64,000 bases of DNA, taken from NCBI RefSeq assembly GCF_000021945.1, contig NC_011831.1:2431353-2495352 (forward strand), written 5' to 3'. Below the pieces are notes generated by a model. It had not been told where the DNA came from and ran no database searches. It saw only the letters and a list, made by a program, of their open reading frames with translations. The DNA is from Chloroflexus aggregans DSM 9485. Its GTDB lineage: Bacteria > Chloroflexota > Chloroflexia > Chloroflexales > Chloroflexaceae. A program made the translations under genes and the position numbers. Shown here one piece after another: positions 55,156 to 64,000 of the stretch; within the stretch, counting starts at the first letter, position 1, and the number at the start of each line of letters is the position of its first letter.

Positions 55156-56562
55156 TCACCTCTGCGTGACTACTTGGGGTTGCGACGGATGCACCTGCTG
55201 GACAAAGTATTCGAGATATTGAGCCATAGCGGAAAGTTCTTCTTCAGTGCCGACCACCGGATGCATATACTGGAACCCGCCAATTGCGCGGATGCGCGAC
55301 TTGATCAGATCAGCCGTCGTGGCTCGACGGAGGTATAACAGATCGGCCAGTGACCGTAACGCCAAGCGTTGGTTGAACCCAATCAATGCCGTTTGCTGGC
55401 TCACATTGTGGCACGAGGCGCACTGCTGCATGACTAAGGTGCGTCCGACGGCAATTGTCTGATTGGGCAATCCACTATTGGCCGGCAGCACGATCTGGTC
55501 AGGCCGAGGGAGAAATGGCAACGACCCCAGCATACCGGTCTCATTGAGCCGCTGCTCTTCACTCTGGATACTACGGGCTGGCAGATCGTTGAAAACGAGC
55601 TGATTCGATGACATATAGCCGGCGATAATATCGGGTTTGCGTAAGACTTCGCGGGTGCGTTCGGCGCCAAAGATCGCGGCAAACAACACGAACAGCGCAC
55701 CCAACGCAATCAGGCGTTGCTGGCGCTGGGGAAACCGCCACGCAAACAGCAGACCGGCAAACGTCGCGGCGATTCCGCCAAGAATAACGGTATAGGTAAT
55801 CGGCGGTATGGCGCGGGTTCGCATAATAATTTTGGCGTGCTCGGGCAGCACTGGGTAGAACCAGAAGACGAAAATAGCCAGCGCGACCGCCAAGCCGCCC
55901 AAACCCATCAGGGCCGCATTGCGGATAATCGGTTCGCGCTCGGGGTATGTTTTGGGCATGCCAGTCACAATGAGCAGCGCCCACGCTGCGGTAATCGGGA
56001 ACATAAGCGCAAAGCGCAGGAAGATTTGTGGCCAGAAGGTGGGATTGAAGAAACCGTTCAGACTCACACCGGTATCTAACCACAGACCGGGGGTGAGCTT
56101 AAATGATAAAACTCCTACGATGATAGATAATGTGCCGGTACCGCCAAGGGCGAGAATCCATGCCAACCGTAGGTGTGTTTTCGGATCAATCCGACCGAAC
56201 GAATAGTAGTAGGCGATAATACCAACGACATCAATCAAAAACATGTACCATTCAGCTCCCCAGTAGAAGACGAAATTGTGGATAAGCGTCGAAATACCGC
56301 GTGGGTTCGCTGCGGTAGTGGTTTGCCAGATACCGACGCCGGCCATCGCGCCGAAGACATACGCAAAGACGAGCAAGCCTAATGCGCTCCGGCGTAAGTA
56401 CTCGTACAGTTCAGGACGCTTTTCATAAACCGCCCGTCGTTCGAGATAGAGGTTGAACCATGCCGCAGCGACGGTCAGGTGTGAGGCAAGTACGTGGAAT
56501 GCCGAAACAATCGCCACGTACATGGCCGAATGGATGAAGATACCTTCCCAAATCGGATACAT
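55156..56562 (-). CDS. Cytochrome bd-like membrane subunit fused to cytochrome c
   Basis: 468 residues from ATG 56562, which has GGAGGT four bases upstream; a TTG at 56574 is not needed. The first 340 residues form about nine membrane helices with several His (IHSAMYVAIVSAFHVLASHL) as in cytochrome bd subunit I relatives. A hydrophilic tail follows with one c-type heme motif, CASCH at 381-385, and a candidate axial Met around YMHPVV. It probably passes electrons from quinol through b-type heme to the outside c heme. A Crp-type palindrome lies 40 bases upstream and a Crp/Fnr gene lies beyond it. This fused form is not the standard oxidase. Confidence 0.75.
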   Translation of the reverse strand: MYPIWEGIFIHSAMYVAIVSAFHVLASHLTVAAAWFNLYLERRAVYEKRPELYEYLRRSALGLLVFAYVFGAMAGVGIWQTTTAANPRGISTLIHNFVFYWGAEWYMFLIDVVGIIAYYYSFGRIDPKTHLRLAWILALGGTGTLSIIVGVLSFKLTPGLWLDTGVSLNGFFNPTFWPQIFLRFALMFPITAAWALLIVTGMPKTYPEREPIIRNAALMGLGGLAVALAIFVFWFYPVLPEHAKIIMRTRAIPPITYTVILGGIAATFAGLLFAWRFPQRQQRLIALGALFVLFAAIFGAERTREVLRKPDIIAGYMSSNQLVFNDLPARSIQSEEQRLNETGMLGSLPFLPRPDQIVLPANSGLPNQTIAVGRTLVMQQCASCHNVSQQTALIGFNQRLALRSLADLLYLRRATTADLIKSRIRAIGGFQYMHPVVGTEEELSAMAQYLEYFVQQVHPSQPQVVTQR

Positions 56563-56601
56563 AAACACCTCCAAATGCTACCGAGCCCAACGTGACTTAT
56601 T

Positions 56602-56617
56602 AGTGATATTATTCACT
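56602..56617. promoter_or_regulatory. Crp/Fnr-type binding palindrome
   Basis: AGTGA, six bases, then TCACT: a perfect inverted repeat matching the TGTGA-N6-TCACA spacing of Crp sites except for outer bases. It is about 40 bases before the start of the cytochrome gene, and a Crp/Fnr-family gene is next door. Confidence 0.65.
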
Positions 56618-56638
56618 TTTCTCTAGGCACAAATAATA

Positions 56639-56661
56639 CGACAGCACCTACGGTGCTGTCG
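56639..56661 (-). terminator. Hairpin downstream of the Crp/Fnr gene
   Basis: CGACAGCACC (56639-56648) pairs with GGTGCTGTCG (56652-56661). On the minus strand it is followed by TATTATTTG. A perfect 14-base palindrome TTGCGCTAGCGCAA (56662-56675) precedes it. Confidence 0.6.
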
Positions 56662-56797
56662 TTGCGCTAGCGCAAGATCACGGGCCTGTTTGTGAAATAT
56701 GTGTCACCCGATCCGCGATCCGAGCGGATGAACATATTTGTTAGGATGGCTCAGGCGGAGAGAAATTACATTGGCATGAATTCAGGATCAAACAACG

Positions 56798-57478
56798 TCA
56801 CAGCACCTCCGCTTTGGCGAACAATTGTTGTCGATCACTCACTATCAGGCGACCGTGCTGAACTTGCACAAGACCCTCTTCCTGCCATTGATGCAACAAG
56901 CGGCTAATGGTGTAGGGACTGGCGCCGATCAGATCGGCAAGATCGCGCTGTAATAATGGAATTGTGAGGGGGGCAGGACACGCCATATCGCAATGACGTT
57001 TCATCCAACGCACCAGCGCTTTAGCCAGCCGTATCTCAACATCGTTGGTAGCCATTTCGAGCAATTGATCTTGCAAATCTTCGCGATACTCGCTCAAGAG
57101 TTGCATGGCGTTGCGTTGCAATTGGGGAAATTGCTGCATAAGTGACTGAAACATCAGGGTGGGCCACGCCAACATGTGGCCCGCTGAGATTGATTGCGCA
57201 TAGAGTGTGTATCGACTCTCGGAAACGATAGCGCTTAACCCGATCACTTCATGCGCTTCAGCAATCCGAAACACACTTTGCCGACCAGTGGGAGTCAGTT
57301 TGTATAATCGGATTTGCCCTGTCACAATGAGGTAGAGATGGGTTGCCGGATCGCCGTCGGCGAAGAGTTGCGTGTCGCGTTTTACCTGAATCGTCTCGGC
57401 AAAGCGCATAATAACAGCAATGTCGTTTGATGCGAGACCTGTTAAAAGACGAGAGTGGCTCAGGGTGTCAGAATTCAT
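56798..57478 (-). CDS. Crp/Fnr-family transcriptional regulator
   Basis: 226 residues. The N-terminal cyclic-nucleotide-like beta-roll is present (DTQLFADGDPATHLYLIVTGQIRLYK). A long dimer helix leads to a winged helix (LQRDLADLIGASPYTISRLLHQWQEEGLV). The Cys cluster of Fnr is absent, so oxygen sensing by Fe-S is not expected; heme, NO or cyclic nucleotide ligands are possible. It is upstream of the cytochrome pair on the same strand, separated by a terminator-like hairpin and a matching palindrome, so it is the likely regulator of that pair. Confidence 0.92.
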   Translation of the reverse strand: MNSDTLSHSRLLTGLASNDIAVIMRFAETIQVKRDTQLFADGDPATHLYLIVTGQIRLYKLTPTGRQSVFRIAEAHEVIGLSAIVSESRYTLYAQSISAGHMLAWPTLMFQSLMQQFPQLQRNAMQLLSEYREDLQDQLLEMATNDVEIRLAKALVRWMKRHCDMACPAPLTIPLLQRDLADLIGASPYTISRLLHQWQEEGLVQVQHGRLIVSDRQQLFAKAEVL

Positions 57479-57719
57479 ATCATAGGGATTGGGTAGAGCG
57501 ATGGTAGCCAGCCAACTATACTTATTCTACCAAAAAGCCGTTACTAAGACAACGCTTCATTAATAGCGGCGCTAGCCGGATGTCATAGGCGACTTGCTCT
57601 ATCTCGGTGGCTGAGCACGGATAGGGCATGAGCCACGGAACGACACGGGTGGAGGAATAGATGATGGGCGCGGATGAGGCGGCTCAGCACGGATGCGTAC
57701 CCGCATAATCCGCGCTAAT

Positions 57720-58862
57720 TCATGCCGCAGTCATGACCATTCGGTAGCCGAATAACCAATTGAGCAATAACCCTAATCCGATCACGTACAAACCATACCA
57801 AAGCACTACTTTACTCGCAGCAGCTCGACCAAGCAACCGGTTCAGCATTGCCCATTCGGGGATCGACGAGACAGTCGTAGCCATCATAGCAGACACTAAT
57901 GTGCCAAGTGGCACGATCTGATGCAACGCTACCAAAGTCGGGGCAGTAGAGGCCGCATTAATGTCGAGTGGCAAACCGAACACAGTTGCAAGGATCGGCC
58001 CCCACCATACGCTGCCGGCCTGCTTCAGTGCCTCAACCAACGTCAGATTGAAATTAACCAAAATCCCGGCTAGTAGCCCACTAAACAGCACAATCCCAAT
58101 CAGCCGTTTAAACAGCGCCCATGCTTCTTGATGGGCGCGTATCAAGATATTGGAGCGGTCTAGCGAGTCGTGGAATGGCGAGCGTAATATGGGCTGAAGA
58201 AAGCGATGCGGATCGAGACCCAATACTGGGGCGAGATAACCGGTGATTATGGCAGCAATCACTCCGGCCACTACGTACACACCCCCACCAAGTGGACCGA
58301 CGATGACAAACATAAAGATGATAGCAAACTCGTTGAGCGCCGGACTAGCAAAGAGAAAGGCCGCTGAGGCACGGCGACTAGCGCCGCCGGCTGCTAACCC
58401 GGCATAAATATTCGTCACTGTACACGAGCAGACCGGTGTCACCATTCCTAGCAGGGTTCCACCAAGAATGCCGATCACATCGTTGCGCCCCAACGTTCGC
58501 TCAAGCCAAACCGTGCTCACGCCTAACCGAAGGAGCATCATCCCGAACGTGGTAAGGAAAAGAATGATCGGTAACTTGAACCATTCGTAGATCGTATATG
58601 CGACAGTATATTTGATGTCAAGTGGCCCAAACGGCGTTGCGATGATCCATCTCGGCATCCACGCGGTAAGCAGCGCGCCTAGTGCTTTGCCGGCGTTGGC
58701 AATCGGTGCCTCGAAGACCGGCACAATCTGAGATAGCTCATTGCCGGTAGCCCATGTGATCACGCTTTGCATGACGACTTGACCAATAATGGCCAGCAGG
58801 ACAATGAGTGAGAGCAGTGGCAGGACTCCTTCAAGCCGTGTGCACACAGACATTCGTCGCAT
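57720..58862 (-). CDS. ArsP/DUF318-type permease
   Basis: 380 residues from ATG 58862 with GGAGG six bases upstream. About ten membrane segments are seen. The motif VTPVCSCTVTNIYAGLAAGG with Cys-Ser-Cys is the family mark of ArsP-like permeases, repeated in a weaker form as inverted halves (FASPALNEFAI, FGLPLDINAASTAPTLVAL). ArsP exports organoarsenicals, but relatives handle other substrates. The promoter has an operator-like palindrome between -35 and -10, so expression is probably inducible. No regulator gene is adjacent. Confidence 0.85.
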   Translation of the reverse strand: MRRMSVCTRLEGVLPLLSLIVLLAIIGQVVMQSVITWATGNELSQIVPVFEAPIANAGKALGALLTAWMPRWIIATPFGPLDIKYTVAYTIYEWFKLPIILFLTTFGMMLLRLGVSTVWLERTLGRNDVIGILGGTLLGMVTPVCSCTVTNIYAGLAAGGASRRASAAFLFASPALNEFAIIFMFVIVGPLGGGVYVVAGVIAAIITGYLAPVLGLDPHRFLQPILRSPFHDSLDRSNILIRAHQEAWALFKRLIGIVLFSGLLAGILVNFNLTLVEALKQAGSVWWGPILATVFGLPLDINAASTAPTLVALHQIVPLGTLVSAMMATTVSSIPEWAMLNRLLGRAAASKVVLWYGLYVIGLGLLLNWLFGYRMVMTAA

Positions 58863-58905
58863 CACCAACCTCCGGCATCAAGAGATGAGGAATAGATGCC
58901 GGACC

Positions 58906-58934
58906 AGTATATCATTATTGATACAGTGTGTCAA
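58906..58934 (-). promoter_or_regulatory. Strong promoter of the ArsP-like permease gene
   Basis: On the minus strand a perfect TTGACA (58929-58934) and TATACT (58906-58911) are exactly 17 bases apart. They lie about 44 bases before the permease start. Confidence 0.85.
58910..58923. promoter_or_regulatory. Operator-like palindrome inside the promoter spacer
   Basis: TATCA-TTAT-TGATA is a perfect inverted repeat that covers the spacer and part of the -10. A second repeat, ATTGA (58917-58921) with TCAAT (58931-58935), overlaps the -35. A repressor bound here would block polymerase; ArsR-type proteins would be a natural candidate. Confidence 0.6.
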
Positions 58935-59194
58935 TAAAGAGATCGAACGATCATCACATGCAGCAGACTGGGGTTTGATAGCCTATTGACCCCCGATGCA
59001 TTCTGCCCAGATGCCAGTCCGATTGGGTCGCTGAGCGCATCGTCTAGTGCGGGCTACGAAACACAACGACACCGTCAGCGAAGTTTCAGGATGCTGGTGG
59101 TTACGTTTCCCGTGCCCCTTCTCCCTCCCCCACCGAGGGAGAGGGAGGGGAGAGAGTAGCCTACTTTTCGATACGCGTGTGCAGGTGAGAGAGA
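58935..59194. other. Intergenic region with a purine/pyrimidine inverted repeat
   Basis: No gene is supported. CTCCCTC and GAGGGAG at 59121-59141 form the core of an inverted repeat of about 36 bases at 59115-59150, which may terminate the crotonase-like gene or be a dispersed repeat. Confidence 0.5.
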
Positions 59195-60004
59195 CTAACG
59201 ATTCTCAGAGTTGGCCCACACGGGCGGGCGTTTTTCGACAAACGCAGTTACTCCCTCTTGCGCACACGGTTCCATCATATTGCAGGCCATGGTTTGCCCG
59301 GCCAGTTGGTACGCCTCAGCCATTGGCAGTTCAATTTGGCGATAGAAGAGCGATTTGCCAATTGCAATCGACTCGGCGGGTTTGGACAGGATAGCGTCGA
59401 CCAGTTGCTCAATCGTGGCGTCGAGTTGGTCGGGTGGCGCAACCCGGTTGACCAAGCCGAGGTGGTGAGCAGTTTCGGCATCGATAAACTCGCCGGTAAC
59501 CAGCATCTCGAAGGCTGCTTTGCGACCGATATTGCGCGATAGCGCCACCGATGGCGTCGAGCAGAACAGACCAACATTAATTCCCGATACCGCAAACTTA
59601 GCCTCACTCGAAGCGACAGCGAGATCGCACATCGCCACCAACTGGCAGCCGGCGGCAGTCGCAATCCCGTGGACGCGGGCGATGACCGGTTGCGGCATGC
59701 GCTGAATCGTCAGCATCATCTGAGAGCAGCGGGCGAAGAGGTCTTCGTAATAGTGCTGGTCGGGATGGGCCAGCATCTGTTTCAGATCGTGTCCGGCACA
59801 AAACGCTTTACCGGCGCCGGCCAGCACCACAACGCGGACATGCGGATTGGTGGCAATCGCGTCGAGTTGGGCTTGCAGCGCAGCTAACATCTCTTCGGAC
59901 AAGGCGTTAAATTGGCGTGGTCGGTTGAGGGTGATCCGAGCAACGCCACGGCTATCGGTTTCGCACAAGACATACGGTTCGACCGCCGTTTCACCGGCCT
60001 GCAT
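59195..60004 (-). CDS. Enoyl-CoA hydratase/isomerase-family protein (ECHDC3-like)
   Basis: 269 residues from ATG 60004 with GAGGAGG upstream; the frame opens 21 codons earlier. The crotonase fold is clear: ARITLNRPRQFNALSEEM, the oxyanion loop GKAFCAGHDLKQML, and IARVHGIATAAGCQLVAMCDLAVAS. The block SGINVGLFCSTPSVALSR resembles the ECHDC3 group rather than classical hydratases, and the usual catalytic Glu pair is not seen. So it may act as a hydratase-like enzyme with altered chemistry. It is divergent from the aromatic cluster, and a link to it is possible but unproven. Confidence 0.83.
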   Translation of the reverse strand: MQAGETAVEPYVLCETDSRGVARITLNRPRQFNALSEEMLAALQAQLDAIATNPHVRVVVLAGAGKAFCAGHDLKQMLAHPDQHYYEDLFARCSQMMLTIQRMPQPVIARVHGIATAAGCQLVAMCDLAVASSEAKFAVSGINVGLFCSTPSVALSRNIGRKAAFEMLVTGEFIDAETAHHLGLVNRVAPPDQLDATIEQLVDAILSKPAESIAIGKSLFYRQIELPMAEAYQLAGQTMACNMMEPCAQEGVTAFVEKRPPVWANSENR

Positions 60005-60266
60005 AGCAACCTCCTCTTTTGATCGGCAATGTGGGATCGTCACGAGTATTGTACACGATAAGGGCAAAGGGCAGGAAGAGCGTGAGGCTGTCTACCCCTT
60101 ACCGCCGACTTTTTTCCAAAATCCCAACTCGCGTTCGGTTATACCGAATTTGGTTATCGACAATGGTGGCATCTCTCTCTATAATCGGAATCACTGCGGC
60201 GAGGAAACTAAATAATATCAAAACGCAGCAACGGCGCTAGGGATTCATGTACGAGGAGGTGATGTA

Positions 60267-61859
60267 ATGACGGTATCCGAAGTAACGGCGGAGACCGCCA
60301 TAGGCGGTGTGCGTCCAATGAACGGGCGTGAGTATCTCGAAAGCCTACGCGATGATCGAGTCGTCTATTTTCAAGGGGAACGGGTTAAGGACGTCACGAC
60401 TCACCCAGCCTTCCGCAATTCGGCGCGCATGGTAGCGCGATGGTACGACCGGCTCCATGAACTGCATCAGGAGGATGTAGCCCGCGGTGATCCCGATCAG
60501 TGGAAGTGGACGATGCCGACCGATACCGGTAGTGGTGGCTGGACCCATCCCTTCTTTGTCGGGTCGCGGACGGTTGAGGATTTGGTACGGGCACGGGACA
60601 CCATTGCCGAGTTGCAGCGGGCAGTTTACGGCTGGATGGGACGTGCGCCTGACTACAAGGCAGCATTTACCGGCACACTTGGAGCGAATGCCGAGTTTTA
60701 CGCGCCCTATCAGGAGAATGCGCGGCGCTGGTATCGGAAAACGCAGGAGGAGTTGATTTACTGGAATCATGCGATTGTGAATCCGCCCATCGACCGCAAT
60801 CGACCGCCGGACGAAGTTGCAGACGTGTACATGCATGTCGAACGGGAGACGGATGCGGGGCTGATTGTATCCGGGGCGAAGGTGGTGGCGACCGGTAGTG
60901 CCTTAACCCATGTGAACTTTATCGCTCACTATGGTCCACTGCCGATCAAAGAGAAGCGATTTGCACTTATTTTTGCGGTACCGATGAACGCGCCCGGCGT
61001 GAAGTTAATTGCACGCACCTCGTATGAATACAACGCGGCAGTCGTCGGTAGCCCCTTCGATTACCCGTTATCAAGCCGGCTCGATGAGAACGACTCGATT
61101 TTGGTCTTCGACCGCGTCCTGATCCCGTGGGAAAACATTTTTGTGTACGGCGACATTGAGAAGGTCAACACCTTCTTCCCAATCTCAGGCTTCGGCCATC
61201 GCTTCCCGCTGCACGGTGGTACGCGCTTTGCCGTTAAGCTCGATTTCATTACCGGGCTTATGCTCAAAGCGGTTGAGTCAACCGGCGTCGCCGAATTTCG
61301 CGGTGTACAGGCACGACTTGGTGAGATCGTCACCTATCGCAACCTCTTCTGGCACTTGACCGAGGCGATGGTGCGTAATCCGATGCCGTGGGTAGATGGG
61401 TACCTCTTACCAAATCTCGAAGCCGCCTTCGCCTACCGTGTGTTAGCGCCGGATGCCTACGTCAAGATCAAAGACCTGATCGAGAAAGATGTTGCGAGCG
61501 CGCTGATCTATCTGCCATCACATGCAGCCGATCTGAAGAACCCTGAAGTACGCGCCTACCTCGACCGTTTCGTGCGCGGTTCAAATGGCACCAGCGCATT
61601 CGATCGGATTAAGCTGATGAAGTTACTCTGGGACGCAATCGGCACCGAGTTTGGTGGTCGGCACGAACTGTACGAGCGTAACTACGCCGGGAACCACGAG
61701 AACATCCGGATCGAGACCTTGGGAGCAGCAATGGCGATGGGGGTGACAGCCAATCTGAAGGCATTCGCCGAGCGGTGCATGGCCGAGTATGACCTCGATG
61801 GTTGGACGGTGGACGACTTGGTCAATCCGACCGATGTTAATGTCGTGATGAGCCGGTAA
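60267..61859 (+). CDS. hpaB: HpaB-family FADH2-dependent 4-hydroxyphenylacetate 3-monooxygenase
   Basis: 530 residues from ATG 60267 with GGAGGTGAT upstream. It starts [21 protein letters not shown] (within the first 35 residues), typical of the HpaB family, and contains [20 protein letters not shown] and [19 protein letters not shown]. Such enzymes use FADH2 from a separate reductase to add an ortho hydroxyl to phenols. The reductase HpaC is not in the window. The next gene is an extradiol dioxygenase, so its catechol product is probably cleaved directly. The substrate is inferred; phenol, p-hydroxyphenylacetate or related compounds fit. Confidence 0.9.
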   Translation: MTVSEVTAETAIGGVRPMNGREYLESLRDDRVVYFQGERVKDVTTHPAFRNSARMVARWYDRLHELHQEDVARGDPDQWKWTMPTDTGSGGWTHPFFVGSRTVEDLVRARDTIAELQRAVYGWMGRAPDYKAAFTGTLGANAEFYAPYQENARRWYRKTQEELIYWNHAIVNPPIDRNRPPDEVADVYMHVERETDAGLIVSGAKVVATGSALTHVNFIAHYGPLPIKEKRFALIFAVPMNAPGVKLIARTSYEYNAAVVGSPFDYPLSSRLDENDSILVFDRVLIPWENIFVYGDIEKVNTFFPISGFGHRFPLHGGTRFAVKLDFITGLMLKAVESTGVAEFRGVQARLGEIVTYRNLFWHLTEAMVRNPMPWVDGYLLPNLEAAFAYRVLAPDAYVKIKDLIEKDVASALIYLPSHAADLKNPEVRAYLDRFVRGSNGTSAFDRIKLMKLLWDAIGTEFGGRHELYERNYAGNHENIRIETLGAAMAMGVTANLKAFAERCMAEYDLDGWTVDDLVNPTDVNVVMSR

Positions 61860-61883
61860 TGAGGAACAGAAAGGAGTGCAGCA

Positions 61884-62864
<981 letters not shown>

Positions 62865-62880
62865 CGTATAAATAGGTATG

Positions 62881-62917
62881 CGCCCTCTTTCGGTCGGATT
62901 CGGCCGGGAAGAGGGCG
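62881..62917. promoter_or_regulatory. Inverted repeat between dioxygenase and IclR genes
   Basis: CGCCCTCTT (62881-62889) pairs with AAGAGGGCG (62909-62917) with a 19-base loop. It may terminate, attenuate or bind the IclR protein; there is no T-run. Confidence 0.45.
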
Positions 62918-62950
62918 AACGCGGTATTATCCCGGTGAAAGGAACGAGCT

Positions 62951-63757
62951 ATGTTGCAGACCCTGCAAAAAGCGGCACGAGCACTCACGCTTTTTACGCC
63001 GCAGTACCCAGAGTGGAGTGTTGGTGAGATGGCAAAAGCGTTGGAGTTGCCAAAATCGAGCGTCTCGGAGTTGCTCAGTAGTTTGGCCGAGCAGGGTTTG
63101 CTTCGTCGGGTGGGGGTGGGGCGTTATCGGTTAGGCTGGCGGCTACTCGAACTTGGTCAAACCTTACTCAAGACAACCGAGTTCCGCGATGAAGCACGAG
63201 CCGTTATGCAGGAGATGGTTGCAGTATGGGGCGAAACCATGCATTTGGCCGTGCTTGAAGCCGGAACAGTCGTTTATCTGGAGAAGTTGCGCGGCCAGCA
63301 AGGGCTGCAGGTGGAATTGTCGGGGATTGGTGTGCGCTTACCGGCGCACTGTTCAGGAGTGGGGAAAGTCTTGCTCGCTTACCAGCCATGGGATGCGGTA
63401 CTGCGTGTGGTCGGCAATGATCAACTGTATCCCTTTACACCCAACACCATCACCTCACTCGACGCACTGGCCGAAGAACTAGCACGGGTGCGGCAGCGCG
63501 GTTACGCCTACGATCTCGAAGAGGTCTCAATCGGCCTCTGTTGCGTGGCAGCACCGATTCGCGACTATGAGGGACAGGTTATTGCCGCCATTAGCTTTTC
63601 GGCGCCAACCCATCGCTTTCGGCTCCACCGTGATCAGTATACGCGAGCAATTATCGAAGGCGCACAGCGCATTTCGGAGCGGCTAGGCTATTATGGAGGA
63701 ACGTCTGCATGCAAGCCGACAAAGTCAAAGTCGCCATCCTCGGTTCCGGTAATATAG
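62951..63757 (+). CDS. IclR-family transcriptional regulator
   Basis: 268 residues from ATG 62951 with AAGGA upstream. The N-terminal winged helix ([34 protein letters not shown]) is followed by the effector domain with [31 protein letters not shown], the usual IclR block. The end of the frame overlaps the acetaldehyde dehydrogenase start by 49 bases. IclR proteins often control aromatic catabolism and sense pathway intermediates, which fits its place inside the meta-cleavage cluster. Confidence 0.92.
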   Translation: MLQTLQKAARALTLFTPQYPEWSVGEMAKALELPKSSVSELLSSLAEQGLLRRVGVGRYRLGWRLLELGQTLLKTTEFRDEARAVMQEMVAVWGETMHLAVLEAGTVVYLEKLRGQQGLQVELSGIGVRLPAHCSGVGKVLLAYQPWDAVLRVVGNDQLYPFTPNTITSLDALAEELARVRQRGYAYDLEEVSIGLCCVAAPIRDYEGQVIAAISFSAPTHRFRLHRDQYTRAIIEGAQRISERLGYYGGTSACKPTKSKSPSSVPVI

Positions 63758-64000
63758 GCACCGATTTGATGTACAAACTGTTGAGACAGCCGGGACCGAT
63801 GGAGCTGGCGCTGGTAGCCGGGATCGATCCTGCGTCGGAGGGGTTAGCCCGGGCCAGACAGTTGGGCATTCCGACCAGTGCCAGCGGTATTGAGGCGATT
63901 CTGGCCGATCCCGAGATTCGGATCGTGTTTGACGCGACCAGTGCAAAGGCGCATGTGCGTCATGCCAGACTGTTACGGGAACACGGACGTATCGCGATTG
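63709..64000 (+). CDS. mhpF: Acylating acetaldehyde dehydrogenase (5' part only)
   Basis: The first 97 codons are inside the window, starting at ATG 63709 with GGAGGA eight bases upstream. The NAD-binding motif [18 protein letters not shown] and the following [19 protein letters not shown] are typical of MhpF/XylQ-type enzymes. They oxidise acetaldehyde to acetyl-CoA at the end of meta-cleavage pathways, usually with an aldolase partner encoded next. It overlaps the IclR frame, suggesting coupled translation. Confidence 0.88.
   Translation, partial: MQADKVKVAILGSGNIGTDLMYKLLRQPGPMELALVAGIDPASEGLARARQLGIPTSASGIEAILADPEIRIVFDATSAKAHVRHARLLREHGRIAI

Overview
The window looks like a chromosomal segment of a filamentous anoxygenic phototroph of the Chloroflexota, most likely Chloroflexus. 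This is inferred from moderately GC-rich coding sequence, several large multidomain sensor kinases, secreted proteins with Pro/Thr linkers and a Tyr-x-Pro-Leu-Val C-terminal tail, and a BtpA-family protein. No rRNA, CRISPR array, intact insertion sequence or prophage is visible. Four tRNA genes are present.

Layout. 1-4.2 kb: an AT-rich stretch of cell-surface polysaccharide genes on the minus strand (TPR-like membrane protein cut by the window edge, O-antigen ligase/polymerase-like protein, GT-C-like membrane glycosyltransferase). 4.4-8.2 kb: a phosphomannomutase, a translationally coupled paralogue without catalytic residues, and a membrane-anchored YvcK/CofD-like protein. 8.2-15.7 kb: a minus-strand cluster with all enzyme types needed to make and transfer a bacillosamine-like sugar (PglC-, PglD-, PglE- and PglF-like), followed by a secreted SGNH esterase. 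15.9-20.1 kb: a secreted clan-A-type glycoside hydrolase, rplI, dnaB and three tRNAs (Trp, Ser, Ser). 20.4-23.4 kb: a dhaL-dhaM-HPr-Enzyme I operon with no dhaK and no sugar permease.

23.5-35.2 kb: a 3168-residue surface protein with about 21 Calx-beta-like repeats, whose start overlaps the 3' end of a sensor kinase gene. 35.5-43.9 kb: PhnP-like hydrolase, GT4-like glycosyltransferase, eIF2B-like/ribose-1,5-bisphosphate-isomerase-like protein, hybrid kinase, PfkB kinase, BtpA/SgcQ protein, and a putative GT-A protein. 44.1-50.2 kb: SH3b-NlpC/P60 endopeptidase, a small membrane protein coupled to a GAF-rich hybrid kinase, and ssb. 50.2-52.6 kb: a repeat island, cysK, an unknown gene and tRNA-Glu. 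53-58.9 kb: a His-rich putative Zn-binding protein facing a Fur/Zur-like regulator, a two-gene membrane cytochrome module (one subunit fused to cytochrome c) preceded by a Crp-type palindrome and a Crp/Fnr gene, and an ArsP-like permease behind a near-consensus promoter with an operator-like palindrome between -35 and -10. 59.2-64 kb: a crotonase-like protein and an aromatic meta-cleavage cluster (HpaB-like hydroxylase, extradiol dioxygenase, IclR regulator, start of an acylating acetaldehyde dehydrogenase).

The main themes are envelope glycan synthesis, surface adhesion and sensing, PEP-linked phosphotransfer, metal and redox control, and aromatic ring cleavage. The items most worth follow-up are the cytochrome module with its palindrome, the bacillosamine-type cluster, the DhaK-less phosphotransfer operon, the inactive phosphohexomutase paralogue, the ArsP-like permease promoter and the Zur/His-rich pair.
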